Positions 12,148 to 23,818 of a stretch of 64,000 nt of DNA are shown in pieces; the first letter of the stretch is position 1; each line of letters opens with the position of its first letter. The translations under genes were made by a program, and so were the position numbers. The notes below the pieces were generated by a model. That model ran no database searches. It was not told the DNA's origin and saw nothing but the letters and a program-made list of their open reading frames with translations. Source of the DNA: Hypericum androsaemum (taxonomy: Eukaryota > Streptophyta > Magnoliopsida > Malpighiales > Hypericaceae); assembly GCA_963995505.1 (NCBI GenBank), contig OZ023181.1:1773487-1837486 (forward strand), in the 5' to 3' direction.

Positions 12148-14100
12148 TTTTTTTATATAAAAGGAAATGGCCTAGAAGCCTTCCATTAATAGGAAGATAT
12201 TAAGTACAAACAGAGCCACATAACGACGATTACAACAAAAGATACCATCACAAAACCTACAAGAACACCATCAAGCTGTAGAGGAAGAAGGTTGCTCGTC
12301 ATGGAAGAACACCAGCTGATAGAGATGGGAGACAAGTTCTAGCAAACTCAAGAGCAATGGAGGGTAAAAAATACCCATGGTCACTGAACTTTGATAATTT
12401 TTTGTCCATGGTCACTAACCTATTTTTTTTCCCTTTATGGTCACTGAACTATAGTAAGTTACTCGGGTATGGTCACTTGGGGTTATTTTTGCAAATACTG
12501 CTGAGTTGGCATGATAAAAACTTTCAAATTAATCCCATATTAGTTTATATATTTTTTCAAAATCATCTCTTTCCATGCTCTATCTCGTGCCTCTCTCTCT
12601 TCTCCTCCTTTCTTTCCCCCTCTCTCCCTCACACCTTTCTTCTCGTTCCACTATCCCCCTTTCAACTCCTCACGGCATCCTTCTCGGGTACGGTGTGCTC
12701 TAAAATTATTTCTCTAAATTTTTCTAGAGAAAATCAAAGGCGGTGCTCACTTCTACATATAGAAGTTGAGCTAGCAAATTGTAGCTGTAATTTTGAGTGA
12801 AGGCCTTGTAATGGTCTACGACTAAAAAGCTTCTATATGATAATAAAATTCGGTTTCTCACTATCAAAGCTTTTAACCTTATTTTTCGATAGCAACCTTA
12901 CTAAATTATCAAAACCCTATTAGCCTTAAACCTTAAATTAATTTTCAACAGGCTGCACCTCCCGGGCCTCACCAAGCCGAACAACGACCAGCCCCAAGGA
13001 GGAGTCCCGGGAGACGACAATCGGAGGGAGAATCGAAAAGTCATGGGTAGAGGAGGGGAAGATGCTGTGAGAAGTTGAAATGGGATGGTGGAACGAGAAG
13101 AAAGGTGAGAGGGAGGGGGGGAAAGAAATGAGGAAAAGAGAGAAAGGCACGAGGTAGAGCATGGAAAGAGAGGGATGATTTTGAAAAAAATATAAACGAA
13201 TATGTGATTAATTTGAAAATATTTATCATGCCAACTCAACAATATTTGCAAAAATAACCCCGAGTAACCATAGCCGAGTAACTTACGATAGTTCAGTGAC
13301 CATAAAAGGAAAAAAATAGGTTAGTGACCATAGACAAAAAATTATCAAAGTTCAATGACCATGGATATTTTTTACCCGAGCAATGGACCACGACCAATCC
13401 ACGCATGACCTAACTAAGCCAAAAATACAAAAAAATTAACACAAACACAACAGCTTTGCAAGCCTTAACAAACTTGGCAGCCATAACAACACCAACAACA
13501 ACAATTAGAACCTGAACCCAACAAACAGATCTGATCAAAAAACACAGAAAATGGCAAGCCAACGAACGACACCGTGATACCTCCTGGGCCGGAAGGGAGA
13601 CCTCGAAAATGGTCAGCCCCTCCAGCCAAACGGCGACTACAGACCTGACCCCTTTTCCCTGTGGTCGTAGTGGACGGCCCTTGAGCTTGGAGGAGCTGAG
13701 GACGGGGGTCCCTAGAGGGGCAGAAAACCTGGGATGGAGGACCTAGCCGAACCCCGCCAAGATCTGGGCAGAAACTCGCCTGGCCTGGACAGGGGGCCAC
13801 CAGATCTAGGTGGGTGAGGATGGGGAGGTGGTCGGGGACCTAGTTGTGGGGGACGGGCGACAGAGCAGTGGAGCGGGGGAGTGACGCGGAGGCGGAGCTT
13901 AAGCCGGTGACCAGGAAGGAGCATAAAATTCTAGGAATTGGAAGAAAAATGACCAGCTAGGGTAGAGCCAGAAAGGGCAGGATGACGAGGCCGTCGTGAG
14001 GCAGAGGGAGCGAAGGCGGAGCTCTCCGGAGGATTTTGGAGTGGGGGCGGCGCTCAGGAGAAGTTGTCGAGGGAGGAAACACGAGTCTACTCTAAATGTT
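12148..14100 (-). mobile_element. LINE-like retroelement derivative, split by element C
   Basis: Read on the minus strand, about 14100 to 13378 is GC-rich, resembling a LINE 5' UTR/leader. The remainder, about 12361 to 12148, ends with ATCTTCCTATTAATGGAAGG and a short TTTATATAAAAAAAA tail, as at the 3' end of a non-LTR retroelement. No reverse transcriptase is present, so this would be an internally deleted, non-autonomous copy. The two parts are separated by long-TIR element C. The ORFs on the minus strand (13465-13924) look accidental. The class is an inference from overall layout. Confidence 0.4.
12362..13377. mobile_element. Mutator-like long-TIR element C
   Basis: A 1016-bp element starting GGGTAAAAAATACCCATGG and ending TGGATATTTTTTACCC. 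Inverted arms are about 330 bp each (12362 to ~12690 and ~13040 to 13377). Both contain GGTCACTGAACT-type repeats, the GAGTTGGCATGATAA motif and a CT-rich block. The perfect repeat GAGCAATGGA flanks it (12352-12361 and 13378-13387), a 9-10 bp target duplication typical of MULEs. The core of about 350 bp has no recognisable coding content. Overlapping ORFs are arm translations. Confidence 0.85.
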
Positions 14101-14618
14101 GATTTCTTTTTTTGAGAAAGCTAAATGTTGATTTCTAAGTAGGCTTGTTAGGTAGTTGGACTACACATGGTTAATAGCTGCACATGCGCCTGCCGTATAG
14201 ATTTTGTTTCAACGCATCCTAATTAGTACAATTTAGGTTTGAGTTTCACCAGATCACAAAATTCTATAAAGACTTTCAACATGGTTTTTTTTAATTGTTG
14301 AATTTTGTTCATACCCATTTGAAATTCTAGTTAAATTTAAAATAATTTATTTTTGTATTTCGATAATATTATTGTGTGAATGATTTTGATTGCCACCGGG
14401 TTTGGTGAATATATCAAGAAAAACGCAAAACACAAAACTAAAACATCCAATTAATTAACTGCATTTATCAACCCAACCAATCTCATAACAAGAAATTAAC
14501 GCAGAAAAATTGCGTTAGTAAATGCAAATTAGATGGGATTTAGACTGCAAAAATAAAAAGAGAAAATTAACTAAACAAAGGGAAATTAAAAAAAACGAAA
14601 TATACTTTTATTAGTATT
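14101..14618. other. Intergenic, 3' flank of the PARP-like gene
   Basis: AT-rich. A 16-bp sequence CTAAATGTTGATTTCT occurs twice, at 14092-14107 and 14121-14136, separated by a T-rich spacer. The part nearest 14618 should contain the 3' UTR of the minus-strand gene. No gene seen. Confidence 0.4.
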
Positions 14619-15467
14619 TTACAATTTGTAGATGACAAGGAAGCAAGGCAGCACCGCGCGCGGGTCGAAGACCACCAACTCGCCGCCGTCCCCACTCACT
14701 GAGTCGAACCCGACCTTCCCACCCAACAACTGGGCCGGGCCGGCCCGCTTCGAAACCCGACCCGCTACGACCCGGCACACCAGCATGGCGCGCCTCCCTC
14801 CGCCACCGCCGGCGCTCTCGTGCGCTCTTCCGCTGCCGGAGAACGTGCAGATCGCGGCCGGCCCCTTCCCACCGGCTGGAAACACCCACGCGCACCCATC
14901 ACCAGCCCCGGTGGGGCCGAGGCAGTGGAACCGCATCATCTCGTTCCCGTCGGCGGCGCACCGCGCGTCCTCCTCCCCGCCCCCAGAGAGGAGAGCAGCC
15001 CGATCGCGGACGGAGCGGCGGTAGTCCTCGAAGCGGGAGACAGTCCTGGCGGCGTTGTGGACCTTGAAGACGAGCTCAACCTTCCCGGAGAACGGCTTAT
15101 TACAGTTATACCCTCCGGGCCAGCTGGTGTGGAAGATGATCTCGACGACGTTCCGGCTGGGGTGGCCGTCGGGGAGCTCCACGAGAGACCGGTGGCCGCC
15201 GTTATCAGACGACGTCGAGCATCGGCTCCGGCGAAACGTCTCCGTTTCATGGGGAGTGGGGGTCTTCTTCTTGGAGGTGTTATGATTAGGTTTTGGGGGT
15301 TTGGTGGGGGCGGTTTTCTTGCGGTGGTCGGCTACGACGTCGTTGAGGGTCTTGCGACAGCTGGAGCTGGAGAGGAGGTGCCTGGGATAGGGGTTTAGGA
15401 CGTCCTCCAGCGCTCGTGACGACTTGCATTGAAGCGATTTCACCCACCCGCCGCCGCCGGTTGACAT
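14619..15467 (-). CDS. Plant-specific PARP-like (ADP-ribosylation-fold) protein, function unknown
   Basis: A single-exon 282-aa ORF, ATG at 15465-15467, TAA at 14619-14621, markedly GC-rich in an AT-rich region. Residues 1-90 are basic and low complexity (KKTAPTKPPKP, SSSS), probably disordered. From about residue 92 the conserved plant core follows: LVELPDGHPSRNVVEIIF, a KVELVFKVHN segment, RFEDYRRSV, the RCAADGNEMMRFHCLGPTG segment, then ICTFSGSGRAHES and RRAMLVCRVVAGRV, ending FDPRAVLPCFLVIYKL. I recognise this as the family that plant annotations group with C2H2-like proteins carrying a PARP catalytic-like (ADP-ribosylation) fold; the zinc finger is absent here. Enzymatic activity is not established and no NAD-binding triad could be assigned. 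The upstream (GA)n run at 15508-15526 probably lies in the 5' UTR. Confidence 0.85.
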   Translation of the reverse strand: MSTGGGGWVKSLQCKSSRALEDVLNPYPRHLLSSSSCRKTLNDVVADHRKKTAPTKPPKPNHNTSKKKTPTPHETETFRRSRCSTSSDNGGHRSLVELPDGHPSRNVVEIIFHTSWPGGYNCNKPFSGKVELVFKVHNAARTVSRFEDYRRSVRDRAALLSGGGEEDARCAADGNEMMRFHCLGPTGAGDGCAWVFPAGGKGPAAICTFSGSGRAHESAGGGGGRRAMLVCRVVAGRVSKRAGPAQLLGGKVGFDSVSGDGGELVVFDPRAVLPCFLVIYKL

Positions 15468-18400
15468 GCTTTAACGGCGCCGTATCGATCCCCGGGGTCT
15501 GCGTTCTGAGAGAGAGAGAGAGAGAGGGTGGGGGAAGGGGTCCTTGGTGGTATGATAAAATGCGGAGGGAGAGGCGACCCGGCGTGTCTCAGGTCTCTCT
15601 CTTTTGTGGGGATTCTGTTCGAGTGCTTATTATGCCGACTGACTGATACACCCAAAAATATTCTTTCGATATTGTAATTTACATTCGTAAAATTTGAATA
15701 TAATATTTTTTTTGAGTTTTTAACTCTTGCTAGATTAATTCTTTTGACTTTATTTGATTGGAAGAGATGATAAAAATTACTAAGTTACAATGGGTGATGA
15801 TAGTGGTATTTATTCAATTTTTTTTCTTTCAAGTATTTTTTTCAATGTTTTTTGCTTAGTTCTTTTCGGTACTCACCTAAGAAGAGTTCTCTTGATGAGG
15901 GCGTCCATTTTTTATGGTCAGTGGATAATCTTATCTTGGTTGAATTTGTCCGGTCTTGTCTCTTATTTATGAATACTTCGTGTTTATCGTAGTGCATATA
16001 AACTGCTCTTACTTTAGTCAACATTATTTTTGGTGAAGCTTTTCTCTCTTGAGAAGTTGTCAGCTCTGGTAGCTGATACCATAACCATGGCCACCACTCC
16101 TACAGGAGGCCAATGACGATATTGTATACCACATCAAATCTTTATCATATTATGTCTAGTGTATGTTTCAATTTTTTTGGGAGGAGTATGTTTTACCAAT
16201 TTCTTTCTTCCTGTGCGAAGATAGTGGTATTGTCTATTGATATACATGAAATTCAATGATGTCTGGGTTTCGAGGAGATTCAGGGGATATTTTGCTTGAC
16301 TGGTGAATTTTCGGACCCGTATATGTGATAATGGCTGAATAGGCCAGTCCAGAGTTATTGCCCGGAGGAGTAATAAAGCCTTGACTTGTTGGTCCTCGTC
16401 AGAATTAATGCTCCACCTCAGTATTTTAATAGTATACAACGTCATTCTTTGAATAATTTTAAGATGATATTTCTATACACACGATAACATTTGAATTATT
16501 TTTTTAAGAATCTACCATTAAAATAATATTTTAATTATTGAGTATATACTTGACCATTTAATTAGAGGGTGATTTTGCAAGCCTGTGAAAGAAACACGTT
16601 ACAATGGCCTAGACATTGTATAAAAAAATTATCATGCTTCCACATTATTGATTAGAATGAAATCGAAATATCAATTAGAAGAATAAATCATGTCGCCAGC
16701 AATGAAAATTTTCAATAACCAACTATATTTTCATTAAAAAAACTTGTCGCGTGAATTTAAATGAAATTATTTTGATAACGACATTGCCCCATTTTCATGT
16801 CTTTCATTTCTCAGAATGCTTGGACTTTGTCATCATCGATATTGGTCAACTCTAAATACCGCAAGTTCTATTAAAAAAAACTTATCCCATAACTGAGCAG
16901 GAGAAAGAGTAACAATCAGTCGATTGCATTCATGCCGTTGCTAAGAAGGTGGCGGGTTAATTACTACTCCTCTAGTAATGTCATTTTCCATTAAAGGCTC
17001 GCATATATGCCACCACCTGCAACATTTTCAACGTTTCTAATAAAAGTGAAAATGTGAAATAAAATTTATTTATATAAAAACGTTTCTAATAAAAGTTTCA
17101 TGCGTTATTTTTGTTCAGAATCTTAAACTATACTTCCTCCCTTCGAATCAAAGAAATGAACAACAACAATAGCCATTATAACAAATAGTTTATTTATTTA
17201 TTTTAGGGTTTTCATCGATCTCTTGGTGATCCGTAAGTTTCACTTTATTTTGTTGAATGACATATGATCTATCGATGGACCCATTTAATTGTGTAGAGAC
17301 CAGTAAGTCATTTTCATCAGAAAGCTTTATAAGTTGAAATCTGACAAAGCTTGTGGCGGAAGAGATGTGCTCAATATGATGTTTTGATTGGGCGGTGAAT
17401 TGCACAAAAACTTGGGTGTTCTTTTTTTTGGCGTTGCGGGTATCCTACATAATTTTACTGTGATGGATTTTTAATGTGATCTAAGACAATTCAATAGGTC
17501 ATAAATATTATGTGGTGAAATAAAATTATTTATGAAGATAAAAAGTTGATATCTGACAAGGTCCCTCCACTTGGATCACGCTTCATTTGTCCTAGTTTGG
17601 GTTTGGATTGGGTCCAGAATGGGCACATTCTGAACTGTTTGCACTAAACGCGGAGGCTTTTTGAAAAAAGTTAAAATACAGGGACAAAAATGAAAAAAGT
17701 TGTGCATACTGCAGGGGATCACCGACATGCCATTATCAATAATGGGGCATGTCATTGTCGTAGCACGTGGGTCATTATCAATAACTAGGCACGCTAATAT
17801 CGTAACCGTAACATACTATTGTTAGAACCAGAACATGCCATTATCAGTCTTTCAATCCAAACGATCTGCAATTGTCTCTTTACTCTGGACTCAATTCAGT
17901 GCCCTCCTTGTGAAGCCTGCTTCGTACACAATTTTGGACTATTATCACTATAATATTATTTTACTATAAATTATTATAGACGTAGAAGACACAATATGAG
18001 TGAATCCAATGCCTCCACCTAATTTACGCACACACTATTAATCTCAAGGTCAAAAGTCAAACCCGAGAATTCTAGACTCACCTTCTTATTTACAGGAGAA
18101 TTATCACAATTGGATTGATAATATGAAATTTCATTACACACCAGAGTTCTTCCAATATTATTTTTAGTTCCAATTTTTTTCCCAAAGTGAAAAAATGGAG
18201 AGAGATTTTTTTTTCTACTATATCATATGGTATCTAGTTCTACTAGACCGCTAATAAAGATTTAAGCCGATGAGATCTTTAAAATATGACAAATTTTTTT
18301 AAATAAATATTTAACACTATTGTGTTCCCAAAAATTCGAACTCGATATCTAGTTAAGTTAAAACAATACCATAAGAATTAAATCGACTGTTTGTTGGTAA

Positions 18401-20169
18401 AATGAAGAGAGATTTGACAGTATAGCATATGAGAAATGGTGGTGGACCAAAAGGTAGGATCTTTTGTGGAAGTTTGAAGGGATGCAGGTGGGGAATAGAA
18501 GAATATAAAGATAATGGATAAAAAAATGCTCACTGAAATAATAATAAACCGAAGCTAACAAAACGACAATTGGCTTGTTCTTTTTTTGTCTTGTGTGTCT
18601 GCAGTTTATTTATTTTTGGGTTTCTTGTCGATATAAAGTTGTATGGAGCTAGGGTTAAACCCATCATATTACAGGTGGTAAGTCGCTTTTCATGGAGTTT
18701 AGTGTTTATCGGGTAATGGATTGCGGTTATCTTAGGAGCCGACAACATTGGTATAGGAAAATTGATATCAAATTCATTATCAAATTCTAACCATGATAAA
18801 TTATTCAAAAAAAAAGGTTTGTGAAAATTTTGATTCTGAACTTTACTGTTACATGCACGTTAATATAATATACTGTACGTTACAACAAGAATCGCATGTG
18901 GTGGTTATGATTTAATTATGATTAAAATACGAGCTATCGGTGTAGGATTTAACATGAAATATATATTTTCTGGGTGTATTTCATGAAAAACAAGACTTTT
19001 TGATTTTCTGGTGGGTGGAGTTTTCAGTTTTGGCAGCCTTTCTTCTCACGCCTAAAGAATCTTTAATTTTGAGAAGCCCGTTACATTTGGCGTGCTTCTT
19101 TTTTACTAAACCCCATATCTCCTTCTCTAAGCTTTTGTTGCTACTTTTTGAATTAACTGTTTTATACGGTAAGACATTATTTTTATTGAACTATGGTATA
19201 TAACGTTAGCTTTCCGCTTCTCTGTTAACAACTTCTTCTTTTTTGATAAATAATTTTTTTATTAATAATAATATTTAGAACCCCGGCCTTATCAATTAAG
19301 GACTTCTTCTTTCTTGTGTCCTTTTGAGACAGTGGATTTGGTGCATTTATGAGTAGAAGTTTGGTTAAAAAATTTCCGTTGATTGACAGAAAAAAAGAAG
19401 AAAAAAAATGAGACTTCATTCCATGGCTTTTCAACTATTGATAGATAATACTTACGATCCATTCAAAGTAGGATATTTATTAAAATTAAAATATACTTAC
19501 CAAATATATTATACAAGATTTGACTTATTTATACGGCTCAGGACGTACTAATAAACCTGGACGGATGGTGAGACGCACTTATATTTAAACTTTTTTAGTT
19601 TATATTTTGTTTCTTTACTCTTTTACGTTTCTTTTAAAAGTAAAACCCAACAAAGTGTAAATATTTAATTTGAAATGACATATCTAAGTGGAAGACACTT
19701 AAACAAAAATAATTATAGACAATCTATCCCAAAAATTATAAAAAGGGGCCGACGGCGTAGTTGACCAACTGAGGCAGCTTCGAGCCATGAGATCATCAAT
19801 GCCCACTTAATTTTCCATCCTCTCCTCCATTAAATCCTAAACATCAAATCTAGTGATTGGATCTTTCACGATTTTAGTTTATTTATTTATGTTACGGTAT
19901 ATGTATGTTTGTATATATATTATTAATTTGTAACTCTAGTCGGATCGAACTTCCATTCATCAATATGTTATAAAAACAATATATATCACAAATTTTTGTT
20001 AAGGTTGAGATGAAGTTTTGTTGACAACAAAGAGTCTGCGACCTTTCATAGGTATTACTCGGTAGGTGTTCGAATACCAACAAAAAAATAAAACGAGTGT
20101 AATTCTGCTCAAGTTGCGTGAACTCTTAAAATGGACGTAGTTTATACTTAAATGAACACACTTGAAATA
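15468..20169. other. Long AT-rich intergenic region
   Basis: The first ~200 bp form the leader/promoter side of the minus-strand PARP-like gene, including a GA microsatellite at 15508-15526. Beyond that I see no gene, RNA gene or clear transposon terminus. ORFs in this interval are short, AT-rich and lack known domains. Near 17730-17850 a motif like CATTATCAATAA recurs. Confidence 0.4.
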
Positions 20170-20430
20170 CACTATCACGTGATCCGGTAGACTATTTTCA
20201 CATACTAACACAGGTCTTTTTCAGCGTGTTTTGTCCTCATTAACACGCAATCTCTAAAACTTTCCAGAATGTCACCAATTCTAAGACTACTCCAGGCCAA
20301 ACATATTTAATTTTAAAATTTTTTCAAGATGTGTGCCATAAATGAAAGTGCACCTTGTTGGTATGGATAGTCCAAATCAAATTACTTAAGTATTTTCAGA
20401 ACAGAATATATCATTATCGAGGTATTATAT
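20170..20430 (-). mobile_element. Degenerate solo LTR of a Cassandra-type TRIM
   Basis: It aligns by eye over its whole length with the antisense Cassandra LTR at 45768-46022: shared blocks include ACACAGGTCTTTTTCAGCG, GTTTTGTCCTCA, TCAAGATGTGTGCCA and GTGCACCTTGTTGGTATGG. It carries the 5S-rRNA-like segment in decayed form. Neither a primer-binding site nor an internal domain follows, so it is a solo LTR, much older than the array at 45.8 kb. The outer limits are approximate. Confidence 0.75.
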
Positions 20431-21601
20431 TATGACATCGAATAATTTTTTTTTAATTGGTCGAAACTGTAAATGTTCAAAACTATGTTGGGTCCAAAAT
20501 GGATTTATTTGTTAGATGGGTGACGAGAGGACCCTTTCACCGAATACGTCCATGTGGTGTAGGAGAAAGTTTTGGCAGTGGGTAACGTGGACTTTTCGAC
20601 GGGAAACAGGATCTGCCCAACAAGAAGTTGGATCCTTCTTCTTGGGATTTTCCGGCGGGTTAAACATACGACAACCTTCTTAAATTCAGATACTTACCCA
20701 TGGATATGGATTTCTCTTGGCGTGGACTGCCCGTGAGCATTTTACATGTCTTCTAGTGCTTGTTTGGTTATGAATAAAAAAAGAGAGAGGAATGCAAAAG
20801 TTTACATGACAATTGATAAAAATTGTTTTCCCACCAATTTTTTTTTTAAAAAAATGTTCTAATAGAATATTAAGTTATTTATACTATTAACATTCCATAT
20901 CTATCATTACCATTCATATGTACAAACAATTATCGAGGAGGCGTAGGATAGCGCACATGCGTAAAGAGAGAAAAGTGACGTGTCATGAAAACCAAACTCC
21001 TCCGTCCCCACATCCGAACACAAAACCCACTCTCTTTCAACATCCAACCTCCTCAAACGGCTATGTTGTGCGGATTAATCAAGATTTAAACTGCGTAGAA
21101 TTTTTAAAAGGTTACAAAACTCTTACAACAAATATTTAACGCTTCATCTTACAATGAATTTGATAAATTAGGAAGGAATCCACGTTATGCCATTAATATA
21201 TCTTATGGGCTCTTCCTCTCGTACTCTGAGCATGAGGCCCACCAACAGCTTTTCCAATTTGTAAGGAAAGCCCATTAAATATATTGGGCCACACTCCCTA
21301 TTCTCTTGGACCAAGGCCCAAAACTTCCGTCAATTGCATTTGAGGTTTCTACAGAATGATGGGTGGGTGGTACGCACGAGGTTAGGCACATTCCTTATTG
21401 TCAATTATTACCGCGTCATGATTCGACATATATCCTACGAGAATGGACGTGTGAAGACTGGACAGCATGAACGCCTTTTTTCGTCCTAGTTTATCATCAC
21501 GTTTGAATACAAGTGATTGATTTGCTTTGATTGATAGATTATTAGTCCGTTGGAAGAGAAGGGTTATCTTCTAAATTTCTCACTTGAATCATTGAGGTTG
21601 G
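20431..21601. other. Intergenic, no gene seen
   Basis: AT-rich to moderate composition with short ORFs only (for example 20918-21139), none with a recognisable domain. Confidence 0.4.
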
Positions 21602-21610
21602 GTGACAATT

Positions 21611-22545
21611 GGACAATTTTTCAAAAAAAGGTTTATTTCTCCGACAATTCTCTGAATGGAGTTATCGGAGAATGTTTTCTTTGTCTGGGGTAGAACACAA
21701 AAAGTTCTGTCGGGAGTGTTTTAGTTTGCACGAAACCGCTGCGCCACCAGTGTTTTCTATTGAAATCGCTCCAATTAGAGCGTTTTCAGTCAAGCTGAGC
21801 TCGTCCCGTCGCGGAGAATATTCAGAGCAGCTCGGCTTGGCTGACCCAAAACTGCTCCAGCGTCACCATTTTCGAGCTGACCAAAAATCGCTCCAGCGTG
21901 AGCGATTTGGAGCAATTTATAGAGGCATTTTAAAGTTTTTAAAGCCATTGAGGCGGTTCTCTTCAATTTTAATTTTCAAATTTTCAGATAATTAACAAAA
22001 TAAATTTAATGTTTCTATCTTATGTTGTCAATTTTTTGCCAAGCTGAACTTATTATTAAAGATGTTAATTGTCCAATAACATATACTACCATATATACTA
22101 TAAATGTAAAAGTTATAAAATTAATAGAATCTGAGATTTATTGTGACAAAAATTTAAGAGATTTATTAGAATATGAGAATTATTGCAATTAAATGGGATA
22201 ATTGTACGATGGGTGAGAATTAAATGTGGGGGAATTAATTTGTTCCAAATCGCTCACGCTGGAGCAGTTTTTGTCAGCTCGAAAATGCTGACACTGCAGC
22301 GATTTTGGGTTAGCCGAGCCGAGCCGCTCTGAATATTCTCTGCGACGGAGCGAGCTCAGCTTGACTGAAAATGCTCCAATTGGAGCAATTTTAATAAAAA
22401 AATGCTAGCAAAGTAGCAGTTTCGTACAAACTAAAATGCTCTCAGCGGAGCATTTTCGTGCTCGATCCCAGACAATAAAAATATTTCCCAAAAACCTCAT
22501 TCAGGAAATTATCGGGAAAATAAATCCCATTTTGAAAAATTGTCT
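21611..22545. mobile_element. Long-TIR element D (MULE-like foldback)
   Basis: A 935-bp element, two thirds of which is inverted repeat: 21611-~21925 and ~22234-22545, about 310 bp per arm. Matching blocks include GGACAATTTTTCAAAA at the outer ends, CGGAGAATATTCAGAGC, CTGAGCTCG and the repeated GGAGCGATTT-type motif. Flanks GTGACAATT (21602-21610) and GTGAGAATT (22546-22554) match at 8 of 9 positions, suggesting a 9-bp duplication with one later change. The 128-aa ORF at 21609-21995 is the left arm translated, not a gene. Confidence 0.8.
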
Positions 22546-22554
22546 GTGAGAATT

Positions 22555-23818
22555 CTCCTTGAGTCTTTTAGTAACATGGCATTAATGACATTTGGTGCCA
22601 CCAAAAGGACAGTTCAAAGGCATAAAAAGATCCATCCATCTTTTTGCCTGGAAAGTAGTGAGCTCTATCTCTATTAGGCCATAGCTCCATGTTTCCCTAG
22701 CAATCTGGTATTTAGTCATTCATTGCTTCTTCCTTGTCAACTATTTTCTTATTGTTGATAATTATGCTGCCCATATGAGGTGTTCAAGCACACGACACCA
22801 GGACACTGCAATCATTATTGTGCATCCATAGAAGCTGAGGAACTTACCAGAGAAAGTTGTTCTACTTTAATAAAGAGATTTTAAATTTGAGTAATTAAGA
22901 ATATAATAATGTCAAATTCTTGTTGACAGCCGACGATGGTCCCTCTCTGATCAGCTAGTGGTTGCCGGTGGTCCTACCATTTGATATAAACCTATGAAAA
23001 AAATTATGGCCTTTCTAATAATGTCTATTCACTGTCATGATCATTTCCCTCTGGTCCCCCAAAACCAACGAGGGTGCCTGAAAATTTCATTTCGATGATA
23101 TAAAAGCCGTTTGGTAGCTCCATAGTAGTTTTTTTAATAAAATCTAATATTTGAATTCGATACAACTTTTGAAACTTATGAAAATTATATAAATTTAAAC
23201 AGTTACTTATGCAACTACTACCGTTGTTTTTATTGATGTCCTTTCACTCAAATCATTAATCTTTTTCCACGGTCTTGGCTTTTGGTTGTGAGTTGGCTCT
23301 AGGCAGAAATTAGCCAACTGTCCCGGCTTAACTAACTATTCACCGTATGACACTGTCTCAGGGTTTCGCAAGTCAATCTTACCTTTGATTGCATCCATTT
23401 TTTCATTTTATGCTACGCCATGTGGATGCAATATTATCGGGTGTTACCAATAAAAATTGATTCAAGCGAATTTTGAATTTTTTTTAGGTTGAATTCTTAT
23501 GAATAAAAATATATTATTGAGAAAAAATAGTATCCGGCATAATTGATCCTTAGATTGGATGAGAGAAATTCATTTTATTATATCAAGGATAAGTTAGTCA
23601 TAAAAAATTGGGTCCCCCAAAATTTTACCATAATCAATAAAATGTAGTATTTTGGACTTTTTATGGTAAGTGGTTGAAAATAAAATACAGTACAATAATA
23701 TATTTATCCAATGATAATTCCGATACGAGCACCAAAATGCAGCATCGCAGGCTATAAGAACATTGATGCCAACATATGACCCTTCTTAGATTCTTTTGTA
23801 AATAGTGCAAAAGAAAAT
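22555..23818. other. Intergenic, no gene seen
   Basis: AT-rich with no domain-bearing ORF or clear repeat structure. Confidence 0.4.

Noticed and set aside
12357..12800. 147-aa ORF
   Set aside because: Covers the left arm and core of long-TIR element C; low-complexity, CT-rich translation.
16040..16090. Possible primer-binding site (inverse of GGTATCAGCTACC)
   Set aside because: Only a partial match to the initiator-Met complement, with no LTR termini or second LTR nearby.
21609..21995. 128-aa ORF
   Set aside because: It coincides with the left inverted arm of element D, and its partner arm encodes the reverse complement; no protein family.
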